A DNA stretch of 57,192 nucleotides from Kiloniellaceae bacterium (GTDB lineage Bacteria; Pseudomonadota; Alphaproteobacteria; Kiloniellales; J153). The position numbers were made by a program, and so were the translations under genes. The stretch is from NCBI GenBank assembly GCA_021776115.1, contig JAJFGN010000020.1:1-57192 (forward strand), in the 5' to 3' direction. The notes beneath the pieces were generated by a model. That model was given only the letters and a program-made list of their open reading frames with translations, was not told the origin of the DNA and did not search any database. Shown in pieces: positions 8,725 through 19,757 of this stretch (the first letter of the stretch is position 1; every line of letters begins with the position of its first letter).

Positions 8725-9558
8725 ATGCAAAGTCTCACCACCATCTCTCTGACGCGCCATCTGGAACCAGATTGGCTGGTCCGGGACGCGCTGATGAGCC
8801 TCGCCCCGCAACGCGACACCAAAGGTTCCATTCTCTTCATTGACCAGTCGCCCAACCAAGCGATGCGCCGGCTGTGCCGCGAACTGAGCGGACCGCAACT
8901 CGAGTTCCGGTACATCGAAGCGGGCAAGCAAGGCCTCTCAGAGGCGCGTAATCTTGCGATCGCCCAATGCCAGACCGATGTCTTGCTCTATCTGGATGTC
9001 GACGCGGTGGCCGCGCCCGACTGGGCATCGCAACTGCGCCGCAGCCTGACCGAAAGCGGTGCCGTCGTGACCGGCGGGCGGATCGTGCCGCGCTGGCACC
9101 GGCGACCGCTTCTGGCCAGTCGGTCGCGCCTGGTTTGCGAACAGTACTCGCTGCTTGACCTGGGTCCCGACGTGCACGAAGCCAGCCGCGTGGTCGGCGC
9201 CAACTTTGGGATCAACCGCGCGCGCATCGGGGAAGATGCCTTCTTCGATGAAAGCCTCGGTCGCCGCGACGGTTTACTCCTCGGCGGCGAGGAAAGCGAT
9301 CTCTGCCGCCGGGTCGCCTCGCGCGGCCTCAAGATTCTCTACAACGGCGCGGCCGTGGTCGAACATCAGATCTTGCCGGAGCGCATGACCTATCGATGGT
9401 TGACTAGGCGCTTCTACTTCGCGGGGCTCAATCGGGCGATCTTCGGCGGCCCGCCGCAGCCCAACCACAAGATGGGGCTTTGGGACTTGCTGGCGGCGCC
9501 CTTTTGTCTGGTTCCCTACAGCGCCGGTTATCTCAGGGGGCGGCTCGCATGGACCTAG
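8725..9558 (+). CDS. glycosyltransferase family 2 protein
   Basis: A GT-A fold glycosyltransferase of 277 aa that transfers a nucleotide-activated sugar to a growing glycan. Visible signatures are GLSEARNLAIAQC near residue 80, the metal-binding DxD-like DVDAVAAPDW about 20 residues further on, and GEESDLCRRVASRG in the acceptor half, typical of GT2 enzymes. I use the ATG at 8725; a GTG at 8707 would add six residues and neither has a strong ribosome-binding site. It is the first gene of a four-gene plus-strand operon (GT2, methyltransferase, sulfotransferase, flippase), and its last ten bases overlap the next start. Sugar specificity cannot be read from sequence. Confidence 0.9.
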   Translation: MQSLTTISLTRHLEPDWLVRDALMSLAPQRDTKGSILFIDQSPNQAMRRLCRELSGPQLEFRYIEAGKQGLSEARNLAIAQCQTDVLLYLDVDAVAAPDWASQLRRSLTESGAVVTGGRIVPRWHRRPLLASRSRLVCEQYSLLDLGPDVHEASRVVGANFGINRARIGEDAFFDESLGRRDGLLLGGEESDLCRRVASRGLKILYNGAAVVEHQILPERMTYRWLTRRFYFAGLNRAIFGGPPQPNHKMGLWDLLAAPFCLVPYSAGYLRGRLAWT

Positions 9559-10262
9559 CCTGGATCGCCGAAACGAACGCGGGAGCGCTCCTGCGACGCC
9601 TTCGGACCTTCATAGCCGACCTTTGCCTTGGCGCCGAGCTCGGCGCAATGCGCGGAGTCGAGGGCTGGCTGTCCAAAGAGGAGGCCGAGCTACTGTTCGC
9701 GCTGGCGCGGGGCGTCGAAACCGGCTGCATTGTCGAAGTGGGCAGCTATCGGGGTCGTTCGACCGTCGCACTGGCGCTCGGGTCCCAGCGTGGCCATGGC
9801 GCTCCTGTCTTTGCCCTCGATCCACACGAGCCTTTCACGGGCGCGCTCGGCGGTGACTTTGGACCGGAGGATCGCGCCGCCTTCTACCGCAACATGTTAC
9901 GCAGCGGCTGCTATCATGACGTCCGGCTGATCAACCTCGACAGCGAGATTGTCACACGGGGGTGGTCAAAGACTGTCTCGCTGCTGTGGATCGACGGTGA
10001 CCATTCTTACCAGGGCGTCAGCCGCGACTTCAACTGCTGGCGACCGCATTTGGCGCCGGACGCCCAGGTGGTCTTCGACGATTCCCTCGATCCCCGCATC
10101 GGCCCAGCGCGGCTCATCGAAGAGCTTCTAGAGAGCGGCGCGTTCGAGCGTGTGAGGACGGTCGGCAAGGTTACCCTGTTGCGCAGTCGGGGGCGCCCCG
10201 CAGCTATCAGTGCCGCTCACCCGCTCGCTTCGTCCCGCCAAGTCCAGCAGGCGCGGGCATGA
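9549..10262 (+). CDS. class I SAM-dependent methyltransferase (Methyltransf_24-like)
   Basis: A 237-residue Rossmann-fold methyltransferase. Motif I is EVGSYRGRSTVALALG (about 57-72), followed by ALDPHEPF, and SLLWIDGDHSYQGVSRDF provides the Methyltransf_24-type IDGDH signature. It starts at ATG 9549 with AGGGGG just upstream, inside the end of the glycosyltransferase gene, and ends by overlapping the sulfotransferase start (ATGA). This coupling suggests it modifies the same glycan, probably O-methylating a sugar. The reaction is inferred from family and context. The start sequence TGGACCTAGCC also occurs at the next-but-one junction of the operon (see findings). Confidence 0.85.
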   Translation: MDLAWIAETNAGALLRRLRTFIADLCLGAELGAMRGVEGWLSKEEAELLFALARGVETGCIVEVGSYRGRSTVALALGSQRGHGAPVFALDPHEPFTGALGGDFGPEDRAAFYRNMLRSGCYHDVRLINLDSEIVTRGWSKTVSLLWIDGDHSYQGVSRDFNCWRPHLAPDAQVVFDDSLDPRIGPARLIEELLESGAFERVRTVGKVTLLRSRGRPAAISAAHPLASSRQVQQARA

Positions 10263-11146
10263 AGGCCAAGATCGACTTCCTGATAATCGGAGCCCAGAAA
10301 TCAGGCACTACGTCGTTGCATGACTACCTGGGCCAGCATCCGGCAATCTTCATGCCCGAACGCAAGGACATACCATTCTTCGTCGACGCTGGGGATGGCG
10401 AGGTGCGCGAACAGGACCTTAGCCATTTCTATCGTGTCCGGAATGGCGGGCGCCTGCTCGGTGGTTCATTCGCCCATCTGCTCTACTACCCCGAATCGCC
10501 GGGCAGGATCCGCGGCTATCGGCCTGACATGCGCATGATAGCCATCCTGCGCAATCCGATCGATCGGGCTTATTCCGCCTATTGGTTTGCCCGCCGAGAG
10601 GGCTATGAGACGGAACAAACCTTCGAGCGGGCCTTGGAACTCGAAGCGACGCGCAGCAGGGGATCGCAGCGCCATCAGAACGAGCTGACTTACCTCATCC
10701 ATGGCGACTATCAAGCACAACTGATACGCTACTTCGATCTGTTCGATCGATCGCAACTCTACATCTGCCTTTTCGAGGACCTTGTGGCGACCTCAGACCG
10801 CCTCGTCGGCGAGCTACTGTCCTGGCTCGGCGTCGAGGCTTCGGACCGACCGGTCGCGAGTGGCCGGACCGCCAATGCTGCCGGCATGCCACGGTCCCGC
10901 CTGCTGCAGCAGTCGCTGATCGTGCCGCCCGAGCCGGTCAGCCGTCTTTACCGACGGATCGTTCCACGTAAGCTCCGCTATTGCGTCGACCGGCAGGTGA
11001 TTGCGCCGCTGAGGCGCCTGAACATGCGACCATTCCAATACCCGCCGATGCAAGCGGCAACCCGGCAGCGACTACGCGACCACTTCGGCCCGCGTAACGA
11101 GAGGCTAGCTTCCTTGATCGGCCGAGACCTAAGCCATTGGACCTAG
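10259..11146 (+). CDS. sulfotransferase family protein
   Basis: A 295-residue PAPS-dependent sulfotransferase. The 5'-phosphosulfate loop is GAQKSGTTSLHDYLG at 11-25 (K14, S15, T17-T18) and the 3'-phosphate motif is ILRNPIDRAYSAYWF at about 96-110, with R98 and S106 conserved. These match the heparan/NodH-like carbohydrate sulfotransferase group. It overlaps the preceding methyltransferase by four bases and is followed by a flippase gene, so its likely acceptor is a sugar of the lipid-linked repeat unit that the flippase moves. No PAPS-synthesis genes are present in the window. Confidence in the enzyme class is high; the acceptor is inferred. Confidence 0.93.
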   Translation: MKAKIDFLIIGAQKSGTTSLHDYLGQHPAIFMPERKDIPFFVDAGDGEVREQDLSHFYRVRNGGRLLGGSFAHLLYYPESPGRIRGYRPDMRMIAILRNPIDRAYSAYWFARREGYETEQTFERALELEATRSRGSQRHQNELTYLIHGDYQAQLIRYFDLFDRSQLYICLFEDLVATSDRLVGELLSWLGVEASDRPVASGRTANAAGMPRSRLLQQSLIVPPEPVSRLYRRIVPRKLRYCVDRQVIAPLRRLNMRPFQYPPMQAATRQRLRDHFGPRNERLASLIGRDLSHWT

Positions 11147-11160
11147 CCGGCGGATCGGGC

Positions 11161-12660
11161 ATGCACGGGCCCTCTCGCAAGCGCTTGTACGGCCTGGCCA
11201 CGGGGTCAGCCACGCCACTGGCCAAGACCTTCCTGGCCTTGACCGGAAGCCAGGTGTTCGGGCGAGCCATCCGCTTCGGCTATTTGCTGGTGATCGCACG
11301 TTTCCTCGGCCCCGAAGCCACCGCGATTTATCTCTATTCACTGGCGGTCTCTCTGGCGTTCGGCGTGGTCGCCAGCTTTGGCCAGGGTGTCTTTCTCGCC
11401 TCGCGCCTAGGCCGTGGCTCGGAGACGAGACGCGGCCTGATCCGGCACAGCCTCGCGTTGCGCCTGCTGTCCATCGTCCTGGCGTTTGGGCTGGGCACCG
11501 TTTTCGTCGCGATGCACGCCGGCGAGCCGCGAATCTATTTCGCGCTTACGATCTTCCTTGCCGCCATGGTAGTCCGCAGCCTTGCCGACTGGCTGCGCGA
11601 ATGGTCGGTCGCACTGGAGGACGCCGCGTGGATTCCCCGTTACGAGATCTTGTTTCGCGGACTGGAGGCCGTGGTCGGGAGCATGCTCCTGTTGCAAGGG
11701 GCGGGCGTTCTCCCGGTTTGCCTGGTTTATCTGGTTGGGCGCGGCCTCGAAGCCGCTGCGGCCGCCCGCTTAATGCATCGCCGCTACGGCGTGCCGTTCC
11801 GGCTGGCCGTAAAGTGGCGCGCCTTGCGCCGCATCGCTGCCATCTCCCTCACTCTGGCCACCGGAGTGGGTTGCCTGACTTTGTTCACGCAGGTCGGGGT
11901 GATCGCACTAAAACAGCTTGCGCCGGACTTAGCTGACCTCGCCTATTTCGGAATCGGCATGCATTTCCTCATGACCCTCATGGTCCTTCCAACAGTGCTT
12001 GGCGTTGCCATACTCCCCGCCATAGGCCGCGTCCGTCGCACCGTTAGAAAGGAAGAGGTCGCCGGCCTTTCGCTGCTCATACGGATAGCCCTGCTGACCG
12101 GTGCTGCGATCGCCGTTCTGGTCGACGGCTATGCTCCCTGGTTCGTTTCCTTCGCCTTCGGCAAGGACTTCGATGCGGCTGGGCAGCTACTGGCCGACCT
12201 GGTCTGGATCCTGGGACCTTACGCAGCAACGGTCCTAGCCTGCCAAACGCTCAACGCGCTCGGCGCCCCCCGCCAGTCGGCGGTTGCAGGCGTGGCCATG
12301 GTGGGCATCGTGGCGGTAGCCATGACTCTTGCAGTGCCGTGGCTAGGGCTGACCGGAGCCAGCCTGTCGGTCGGCCTCGCCATACTCGGCGGCTGCGCTT
12401 TAGCTTTGCGGGCCCTGCGAATCTTTATCGGGCACGGTGAGGCGAAACTCTGGTTGCAATCGCTGGCCCTGACCGCAGCTCTCGGCCTAGTGATGCAACT
12501 CGACCTGATTCCCGCGCCCTTGCTCGCTCCGCCACTCTTGCTCTGTACGATCCTGATGGCCTGGCGGCTCAAGCTGTTGACCCACGCCGAGATCATCTTC
12601 GTCCTGCGACGCTTCGGCCTCGACCGTGGTCTGCGTCGCGGCGATCCGCATCGCGCCTAG
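11161..12660 (+). CDS. oligosaccharide flippase, Wzx/MATE-like
   Basis: A 499-residue integral membrane protein of the MOP superfamily with about 12-14 hydrophobic segments. It begins with the typical LALTGSQVFGRAIRFGYLLV and ARFLGPEATAIYLYSLAV pattern of polysaccharide flippases, which move undecaprenyl-linked oligosaccharides across the inner membrane. I use ATG 11161; an in-frame TTG at 11137 would overlap the sulfotransferase gene and start MDLAGG, parallel to the MDLAW start of the methyltransferase, so it is a serious alternative. It is the last gene of the operon. No Wzy polymerase is obvious, although the polytopic protein at 6779-8392 could take that place. Confidence 0.85.
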   Translation: MHGPSRKRLYGLATGSATPLAKTFLALTGSQVFGRAIRFGYLLVIARFLGPEATAIYLYSLAVSLAFGVVASFGQGVFLASRLGRGSETRRGLIRHSLALRLLSIVLAFGLGTVFVAMHAGEPRIYFALTIFLAAMVVRSLADWLREWSVALEDAAWIPRYEILFRGLEAVVGSMLLLQGAGVLPVCLVYLVGRGLEAAAAARLMHRRYGVPFRLAVKWRALRRIAAISLTLATGVGCLTLFTQVGVIALKQLAPDLADLAYFGIGMHFLMTLMVLPTVLGVAILPAIGRVRRTVRKEEVAGLSLLIRIALLTGAAIAVLVDGYAPWFVSFAFGKDFDAAGQLLADLVWILGPYAATVLACQTLNALGAPRQSAVAGVAMVGIVAVAMTLAVPWLGLTGASLSVGLAILGGCALALRALRIFIGHGEAKLWLQSLALTAALGLVMQLDLIPAPLLAPPLLLCTILMAWRLKLLTHAEIIFVLRRFGLDRGLRRGDPHRA

Positions 12661-12686
12661 AACATGGAGCTTGGCTCCCTCCCGAG

Positions 12687-12704
12687 CGGCATGCCCCTAT
12701 GCCG
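12687..12704 (+). terminator. possible hairpin terminator after flippase gene
   Basis: CGGCAT and ATGCCG form a six-base-pair stem with a six-base loop, 26 bp past the flippase stop and followed by GTTGCTTCT. The T-tract is broken, so this is a weak candidate. It lies between convergent operons. Confidence 0.3.
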
Positions 12705-12824
12705 GTTGCTTCTCGAGCGTCTGCTCAAGGTAGGTCGGAAAATCCGAGCTAATACTACAATGAGTCGTCCCTCAATATTTCTTCTTGCCTCTAGCGGGTC
12801 CGGGGTGGCCGTTTGCTTTGCGCC

Positions 12825-14099
12825 CTAAGTCGCTTTCTCTCGATGCTTGTGCACATAATTCGTTCGCACCTGCTGCGCGGCGCGTCCGGCGAGGACATTC
12901 TCGAATAGCGTGGAGAACGACTCAGCCGCTTGGCTTCGCGAGAAGTGCGCACGCGCATGCGCTTTCCCCGAAACCACGAGCTGCTGGGTCAGGGCTGGGT
13001 CGCGCGATAGTCTTTCCACTGCGGCCGCGATCTCCCCCCGCGCGTGCGGGCGCACAAGCAAGCCTGTGACCTCATGCTGCACGGTGTCGCCGACGCCGCC
13101 CACATCTGTGGCGATGACCGGCGTTCCGGCGAGCATCGCTTCCGCGAAGACCAAACCTTGCCCTTCGAACCAAGATGGCCCGACGAACATGTCGCCGGCG
13201 GCCAAGTAATCCGGCAAGACCTCCGGTGCGATCCAGCCGGTAAAAAATATCCTAGCGCCCAAGCCGGCTTTGCCGACGGCGGCTTCTAAGGCTGGGCGAT
13301 CTTGTCCGTCACCAACGATCAAGGCCGTGATGCCGGGCATCTTCGGGGCGAGAAGCCCGATGGCCGAGATTAGGTCTTCGACTCCCTTTTCGAAAACGAG
13401 TCGGCCGGCAAATACAAGGAGAGGGCCGGGCTCTCGCCGATACTGCCGACGCAACGCCGAAACCCGCGAAGCTTCGGGCTCACGGGCCGCGGAGGCTCCC
13501 ATCGGCACGGTGCGCAGGTTTGGGAGTCCGGGAAGTAACTTCTCCGTGGCTTGCCGTGTCGCTGAGCTATTGACGGTGACGGCATCCGCAGCGCGCAAGG
13601 CAAACCTCTTGCATAGATCGAGGACCGAACCCTTGAGGGCTAAAACGTCGGAGCCGTGCACGGTCGCGACGTGTGGTATTTTCCTTGGGCCGGCAACGAG
13701 GGCGCCGGTGAAGCCCTGCGGCAGGATCCAATGGCTATGGAGCAGGTCGTACCTGTTCTGGCGCAAACGCTGAAACAGACTGGCCCACTCGCAAAACACG
13801 AGAGAAGGAAGCTTAAACTTGTCGAGCGGATTTTTGCGAAGGTTGGCGAGCGCCCCGCCTCGATAGCAGACGGTTTGCAGGGCCTCCGGCCAAAAATAGT
13901 GGAAACGCTCGACCCAAATACCGGCAAGATGTTCCGCGACCGCCGCACCTGGCGCGTGGGGCGCAAGAACATCCACAGACCAGCCCAAAGCCTGAAGGTC
14001 CTGGGCCAAGTGCAGGACGAACGGCGCCGCGCTGTCTCCTTCCCAGCGGGGGAAGTTCGACGTCACGCACAGAACGCGTCCGCGCGGTTCACTGCTCAT
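12825..14099 (-). CDS. glycosyltransferase family 4 protein
   Basis: A GT-B fold transferase of 424 aa. The N-terminal half opens with VTSNFPRWEGDSAAPFVLHL, typical of GT4 donors-acceptors in capsule and EPS loci. The C-terminal half has the donor-binding pattern LVFAGRLVFEKGVEDLI and the EX7E element in EGQGLVFAEAMLAGTPVIATD. The ATG at 14099 is chosen because the longer frame to 14132 lies inside the neighbouring glycosyltransferase gene and adds no family sequence. It overlaps the upstream GT2 gene by 11 bases, so the two are translationally coupled. It probably adds one sugar on the cytoplasmic face; donor unknown. Confidence 0.92.
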   Translation of the reverse strand: MSSEPRGRVLCVTSNFPRWEGDSAAPFVLHLAQDLQALGWSVDVLAPHAPGAAVAEHLAGIWVERFHYFWPEALQTVCYRGGALANLRKNPLDKFKLPSLVFCEWASLFQRLRQNRYDLLHSHWILPQGFTGALVAGPRKIPHVATVHGSDVLALKGSVLDLCKRFALRAADAVTVNSSATRQATEKLLPGLPNLRTVPMGASAAREPEASRVSALRRQYRREPGPLLVFAGRLVFEKGVEDLISAIGLLAPKMPGITALIVGDGQDRPALEAAVGKAGLGARIFFTGWIAPEVLPDYLAAGDMFVGPSWFEGQGLVFAEAMLAGTPVIATDVGGVGDTVQHEVTGLLVRPHARGEIAAAVERLSRDPALTQQLVVSGKAHARAHFSRSQAAESFSTLFENVLAGRAAQQVRTNYVHKHREKAT

Positions 14100-15096
14100 G
14101 GCGAAGGTGGTCCGGTGCCAATAGAGGCTCATCGGGCATCTCTGCCATGTCGTGCGTAACGGCCAGTTCCAGGCGGCGCACCTTCTCCAGCGTCATCTCG
14201 ATGAGCTGCCGGTTGTGACCAATCAAGTCGGCGACGAGTCCGACCAAAAAGGTGACCAGTCCGATGACGAGCAGCACGCCGCCGATAATGAGGGACTGAA
14301 TGTGACCGCCGCCGTCACCTAGGGCGTAGAAGACGAGAAAGCGCAGGATCGGCACGATGCCTACTAGGGAGAAAACCAGACCAATCAGGACGAAAACCCG
14401 AAGCGGCCGGTACATGGTGTACATGCGCACGAGGGTCGTGAGCGACTTCTCCAGGAATCTCGGAATGCTCTTGAACAGCCGGGACTCTCTGGTTTTTGGG
14501 TTGGTGGCGACGGGTACGGAGGTAACCGCCATCCGTTTCTTACCCGCTTGGATCAGCATCTCGATCGTATAACTGAAAGGCGAGACAATATTCATCTGCA
14601 GAGCGGCGTCGCGCGAAATCGCACGGAAACCGCTGACCGCATCCGGGACGTCGATCCCGGAGACCTTGCGGATTGCAAAACTGCCTATAGTTTGGAGCCA
14701 TTTTTTGCCCCAGGAGAAGTGCTCGATGGTGTCGGTCTGGCGGTTGCCCACGACGATATCGGCCCTGCCTTCGAGGATCGGCCGGATGAGCTTGGGGATG
14801 TCCCGCCCTGCGTATTGGTTATCGCCGTCGGTGTTGACGACGATATCGGCGCCACGCTGCAGGCAGGCGTCCAGGCCGACGCGGAACGCGCTGGCGAGCC
14901 CCATCTGGCTTCTATTGCGGACAATGTGCGCAACCCCCAAGGCGCGCGCGACCTCGGTCGTGCGGTCCGTGCAGCCATCGTCGATAACCAGGATCTCAAT
15001 CCGGTCCACACCGCGGATTTCTTGCGGGATGTCGGCGACGGTTTGCGGCAGGGTCTCTTCTTCGTTGTGGCACGGAATTTGAACTATGAGTTTCAA
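14089..15096 (-). CDS. glycosyltransferase family 2, dolichol-phosphate-mannose-synthase-like
   Basis: A 335-residue GT2 enzyme with two C-terminal membrane segments (about 225-250 and 265-295: VFVLIGLVFSLVGIVPIL and LIIGGVLLVIGLVTFLVGLV). The start is inferred to be TTG at 15096, giving the family N-terminus MKLIVQIPCHNEEETLP, with GGAAAG about 9 bases upstream; an earlier TTG at 15135 adds 13 unrelated residues. DDGCTDRTTEVA and NTDGDNQYAGRDIPKLI carry the nucleotide-sugar DxD site. Members typically load a sugar onto a polyprenyl phosphate, which would supply a GT-C enzyme such as the one at 6779-8392. It is followed by the coupled GT4 gene. Confidence 0.9.
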   Translation of the reverse strand: MKLIVQIPCHNEEETLPQTVADIPQEIRGVDRIEILVIDDGCTDRTTEVARALGVAHIVRNRSQMGLASAFRVGLDACLQRGADIVVNTDGDNQYAGRDIPKLIRPILEGRADIVVGNRQTDTIEHFSWGKKWLQTIGSFAIRKVSGIDVPDAVSGFRAISRDAALQMNIVSPFSYTIEMLIQAGKKRMAVTSVPVATNPKTRESRLFKSIPRFLEKSLTTLVRMYTMYRPLRVFVLIGLVFSLVGIVPILRFLVFYALGDGGGHIQSLIIGGVLLVIGLVTFLVGLVADLIGHNRQLIEMTLEKVRRLELAVTHDMAEMPDEPLLAPDHLRHEQ

Positions 15097-15294
15097 GCCA
15101 GATTCTTTCCATAGCGGCGCCGGGAATCTCAGCAATCAAATTATTACAATATCCTTACCAAAGTATTTCAAAGACTTTAAAGGTCTTGCGAGAAGGTTTT
15201 AGCTCAATTTGGCGAGAAGTTCTTCTGCACCTATAAAGTTGGGAATAGTTCTCGTGAGTAAATTCGGTCGAATGCCGGAAGGTTTGGAACCGCT

Positions 15295-16020
15295 TCACCT
15301 CGGCCGGCGGGCCAGGCAAAAGACGGGTAGGCCGGCCAGGCGGTTGAAGGGGAACATCACTTTACGTTCCAGGTCGTGCAGGGCGATCAGGACGGTATTG
15401 ACGGCGTTTCCTTGGGCGCTCAGGGCGCTTTTCGAGGGGGCGGCGTCGGACTTCCGGCGCCATTTGTTGAACAGCCTCTGAATCGCCGCGACCGGGAACA
15501 AGAGGCCAAAAAAGTAGCCGCTTTTGACTGGCTCTAGGCCCGCGGCCCGGACCACCGCCTCGATCTGGCGCCTGGAATAGCGCCGCCGATGCTCCAGGAA
15601 CTCGTCGTGGCCGGACCAGAGAAACTGAAACGCCGGGACGGTGATCACGACCTGGTCCTGTGGCCGCAGCCTCGCGGTGGAACGCCGAAGCAACTCCACG
15701 TCGTCGTCGACATGCTCCAGCACGTCCATCATGAGGATGATATCCGCCGGACCGGGATCCGGCGAATGCGCGAAACGGATTTCGCGGTCGTTGTGCCGTT
15801 CGACCCCTTCCGCCCGGTAGGCGGGATCGACGCACACGGCGCGCCGGCAGACGCCGGCGTCGAGCAACTGGCGGGAGAAGACGCCGGAGCCCGCCCCGAT
15901 ATCGAGCACCGTGTCGACGCTCAGGCCCTTGAGAAGCTGTAACAGGGCGCGGCCCTTCGATGCATAGTACCAATGTCGGTCAGCGTCTCTGCCGAGAATA
16001 GATGTTTCCTTGATGTCCAT
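15295..16020 (-). CDS. class I SAM-dependent methyltransferase
   Basis: A 241-residue methyltransferase with motif I VLDIGAGSGVFSRQLL (about 33-48), motif II CVDP and motif IV ILMMDVLEHVDDDVELL. The DVLEHV signature is common in glycan and lipid methyltransferases found beside DPM-like glycosyltransferases. I use the ATG at 16020 (MDIKETSILGRDADRHWYYASK); the frame is open to 16152 but that extension is AT-rich with no family similarity. A 198 bp AT-rich gap separates it from the downstream GT2. It forms the 5' gene of the minus-strand half of the glycan island. The substrate is unknown. Confidence 0.85.
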   Translation of the reverse strand: MDIKETSILGRDADRHWYYASKGRALLQLLKGLSVDTVLDIGAGSGVFSRQLLDAGVCRRAVCVDPAYRAEGVERHNDREIRFAHSPDPGPADIILMMDVLEHVDDDVELLRRSTARLRPQDQVVITVPAFQFLWSGHDEFLEHRRRYSRRQIEAVVRAAGLEPVKSGYFFGLLFPVAAIQRLFNKWRRKSDAAPSKSALSAQGNAVNTVLIALHDLERKVMFPFNRLAGLPVFCLARRPR

Positions 16021-17334
<1,314 letters not shown>

Positions 17335-17488
17335 GCGGATTAGGACGTTCGTACTTAATAATGCGGGGTAACCACTCCAGGTTGCGCCCACGGCTTGGGG
17401 TGCTAGAGTGCGCGCGCCTGCGGTGGGCTCGGGCCGGGACCTGCCGCCGGCGTCAAGCTGTTTGGATCGCCAATCCGCGTGAGGGCCA

Positions 17489-18685
17489 ATGAATATCCAT
17501 GAGTACCAGGCGAAAAACCTGCTAGCGAAATATGGCGTTGCGGTGCCGCGCGGTTCGGTGGCCTTCACGCCGGCCGAAGCCGAAGGCGCGGCGCGCGAGT
17601 TAGGCGGTCCCATTTGGGTCGTGAAATCGCAAATTCATGCCGGCGGCCGTGGCGCGGGGCGGTTTAGCGACGATCCCGAGGGCGCGGGCGGTGTGCGCAT
17701 CTGTAAGTCGCTGGAAGACGTCAAGGAGAACGCCCGTCACATGCTGGGGCACGTTTTGGTGACGAAGCAGACCGGCGCGGCGGGCAAGGAGGTCAAGCGC
17801 CTCTACATCGAGGAAGGCTGCGACATCGCGCGCGAGCTTTACCTCGGCATGCTGATCGACAGGGCGACCAGCCGGATCACCATCATGGCCTCGACCGAGG
17901 GCGGCATGGAGATCGAGGAGGTCGCCGCCGCCACGCCCGAGAAAATCCTCAAGCTGGCGATCGACCCGGCGACCGGAATCATGCCTTATCACGGCCGCAA
18001 GATCGCGTTTGGCCTGGGCCTAGAAGGCAAGCAAGTCGGCTCCGCCGTCAAGTTCATCGCCGCCATGTACCGCGCCTTTCTCGAGCTCGATGCCAGCATT
18101 GTCGAGGTCAATCCCTTGGTCGTGACCGGCGCGGGAGAGGTTATCGCGCTCGACGCCAAGATGAACTTCGACGACAACGCGCTGTTCCGGCACAAAGACG
18201 TTGCCGACATGCGCGACGAGAGCGAGGAAGACCCGGCGGAGCTGGAAGCCGCGCAGCACGATCTCAACTACATCAAGTTGGATGGCAGCATCGGCTGCAT
18301 GGTCAACGGCGCGGGTCTGGCGATGGCGACCATGGATATCATTAAGCTGACCGGCGGTTCGCCCGCCAACTTCCTCGATGTCGGCGGCGGCGCGACCGCG
18401 GAACGTGTGACGGCGGCCTTCAAGCTCATTCTCTCCGATCCCAACGTCAAGGGCATCCTGGTCAATATCTTCGGCGGCATCATGCGTTGCGACGTCATCG
18501 CCGAGGGTGTGGTCGCGGCGGCGCGCGAGGTTGCCTTGCACGTGCCGCTCGTTGTCCGCCTGGAAGGAACTAACGTCGATCTCGGCAAGAAAATATTGGC
18601 TGATTCGGGACTGCCCATCGTCTCCGCGGACGATTTGGGCGATGCCGCCAAGAAAATTGTCAAAGCGGTCGGGGAGGCAGCGTAA
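17489..18685 (+). CDS. sucC: succinyl-CoA synthetase beta subunit (ADP-forming)
   Basis: Beta subunit of the TCA enzyme that makes succinate and ATP/GTP from succinyl-CoA, 398 aa. The N-terminus [16 protein letters not shown], the ATP-grasp elements [16 protein letters not shown] and EVNPLVV, and the C-terminal CoA-ligase segment [17 protein letters not shown] are diagnostic. The GTG-rich upstream carries GAGGG just before the ATG. Its stop overlaps the sucD start by one base (TAATG), so the two subunits are made by coupled translation. Confidence 0.98.
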   Translation: MNIHEYQAKNLLAKYGVAVPRGSVAFTPAEAEGAARELGGPIWVVKSQIHAGGRGAGRFSDDPEGAGGVRICKSLEDVKENARHMLGHVLVTKQTGAAGKEVKRLYIEEGCDIARELYLGMLIDRATSRITIMASTEGGMEIEEVAAATPEKILKLAIDPATGIMPYHGRKIAFGLGLEGKQVGSAVKFIAAMYRAFLELDASIVEVNPLVVTGAGEVIALDAKMNFDDNALFRHKDVADMRDESEEDPAELEAAQHDLNYIKLDGSIGCMVNGAGLAMATMDIIKLTGGSPANFLDVGGGATAERVTAAFKLILSDPNVKGILVNIFGGIMRCDVIAEGVVAAAREVALHVPLVVRLEGTNVDLGKKILADSGLPIVSADDLGDAAKKIVKAVGEAA

Positions 18686-19560
18686 TGGCGGTCCTGGTCG
18701 ACAAGAACACCAAGGTCATTTGCCAAGGTTTCACCGGCGCGCAGGGGACCTTTCATTCCGAGCAAGCCCTGGCCTATGGCACCAAGATGGTCGGCGGCGT
18801 GACGCCCGGTAAGGGCGGCACCACGCACCTGGACTTGCCGGTCTTCGATACGGTGGCCGAGGCTGTCTCGACAACCGGGGCGACCGCCTCGGCGATCTAT
18901 GTGCCGCCGCCCTTCGCGGCCGACGCGATTCTGGAGGCCTTGGACGCCGGCGTGGGCCTGATCGTCTGCATCACCGAAGGTATTCCAGTGCTCGACATGC
19001 TGCGGGTCAAGCGCGCGCTCACCGGGTCGGGAAGCCGTTTGGTCGGCCCCAACTGCCCCGGTGTCATCACGCCGGGCGAATGCAAGATTGGCATCATGCC
19101 GGGGCACATCCATAAACGGGGGCGGATCGGCATCGTTTCACGTTCGGGCACGCTGACCTACGAGGCCGTGGGCCAGACCACGGCGGCGGGCCTTGGCCAG
19201 ACCACCTGTATCGGCATCGGCGGCGACCCGATCAATGGCACCAATTTTATAGACTGCCTGGAAATGTTCCTCGGCGATCCAGAGACCGAAGGCGTCATCA
19301 TGATCGGCGAAATCGGCGGCACAGCCGAGGAGGAAGCGGCCGAGTTCTACAAGAAATCCGGCAGCAAAAAGCCCATGGCGGGCTTCATTGCCGGGCGCAC
19401 CGCGCCGCCGGGCCGGCGCATGGGCCATGCCGGCGCCATCATCTCCGGCGGCAAGGGCGGCGCGGAGGATAAGATCGAGGCGCTCAAGTCCGCCGGGGTC
19501 GTGGTGGCGGAGTCGCCGTCTGCACTGGGCTCGACCATGTTGAAGGCCATGAAGGGCTGA
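18685..19560 (+). CDS. sucD: succinyl-CoA synthetase alpha subunit
   Basis: Alpha subunit (291 aa), carrying the CoA site and the phosphorylated histidine. The CoA-binding N-terminus reads [40 protein letters not shown] is the family signature, and the active-site His is in [14 protein letters not shown]. It overlaps sucC by one base. A 197 bp gap, containing short GC-rich inverted repeats, separates it from sucA. Confidence 0.98.
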   Translation: MAVLVDKNTKVICQGFTGAQGTFHSEQALAYGTKMVGGVTPGKGGTTHLDLPVFDTVAEAVSTTGATASAIYVPPPFAADAILEALDAGVGLIVCITEGIPVLDMLRVKRALTGSGSRLVGPNCPGVITPGECKIGIMPGHIHKRGRIGIVSRSGTLTYEAVGQTTAAGLGQTTCIGIGGDPINGTNFIDCLEMFLGDPETEGVIMIGEIGGTAEEEAAEFYKKSGSKKPMAGFIAGRTAPPGRRMGHAGAIISGGKGGAEDKIEALKSAGVVVAESPSALGSTMLKAMKG

Positions 19561-19757
19561 ATATATCTACGGTGATTGTTCGGCCGCGTGCGGCCTGCAC
19601 TGGTTACCGGACGTCAAGGTTACCCGGTTAGTATTGGCGCCTCATGCGGGCCCCCGCCAGGGGCGCCCAAGGTAGATTTGGGGGACGCCCGTTGCCGGGA
19701 AGGCTCTGGCCGGCGCGCCGTCAGCCTTTGGATGGCCCAGGGGGGCCGTGTTAACAA

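Noticed and set aside
19582-19595. GGCCGC/GCGGCC palindrome after sucD as a terminator
   Set aside because: Only two bases between arms and no T-run; probably chance in GC-rich DNA.
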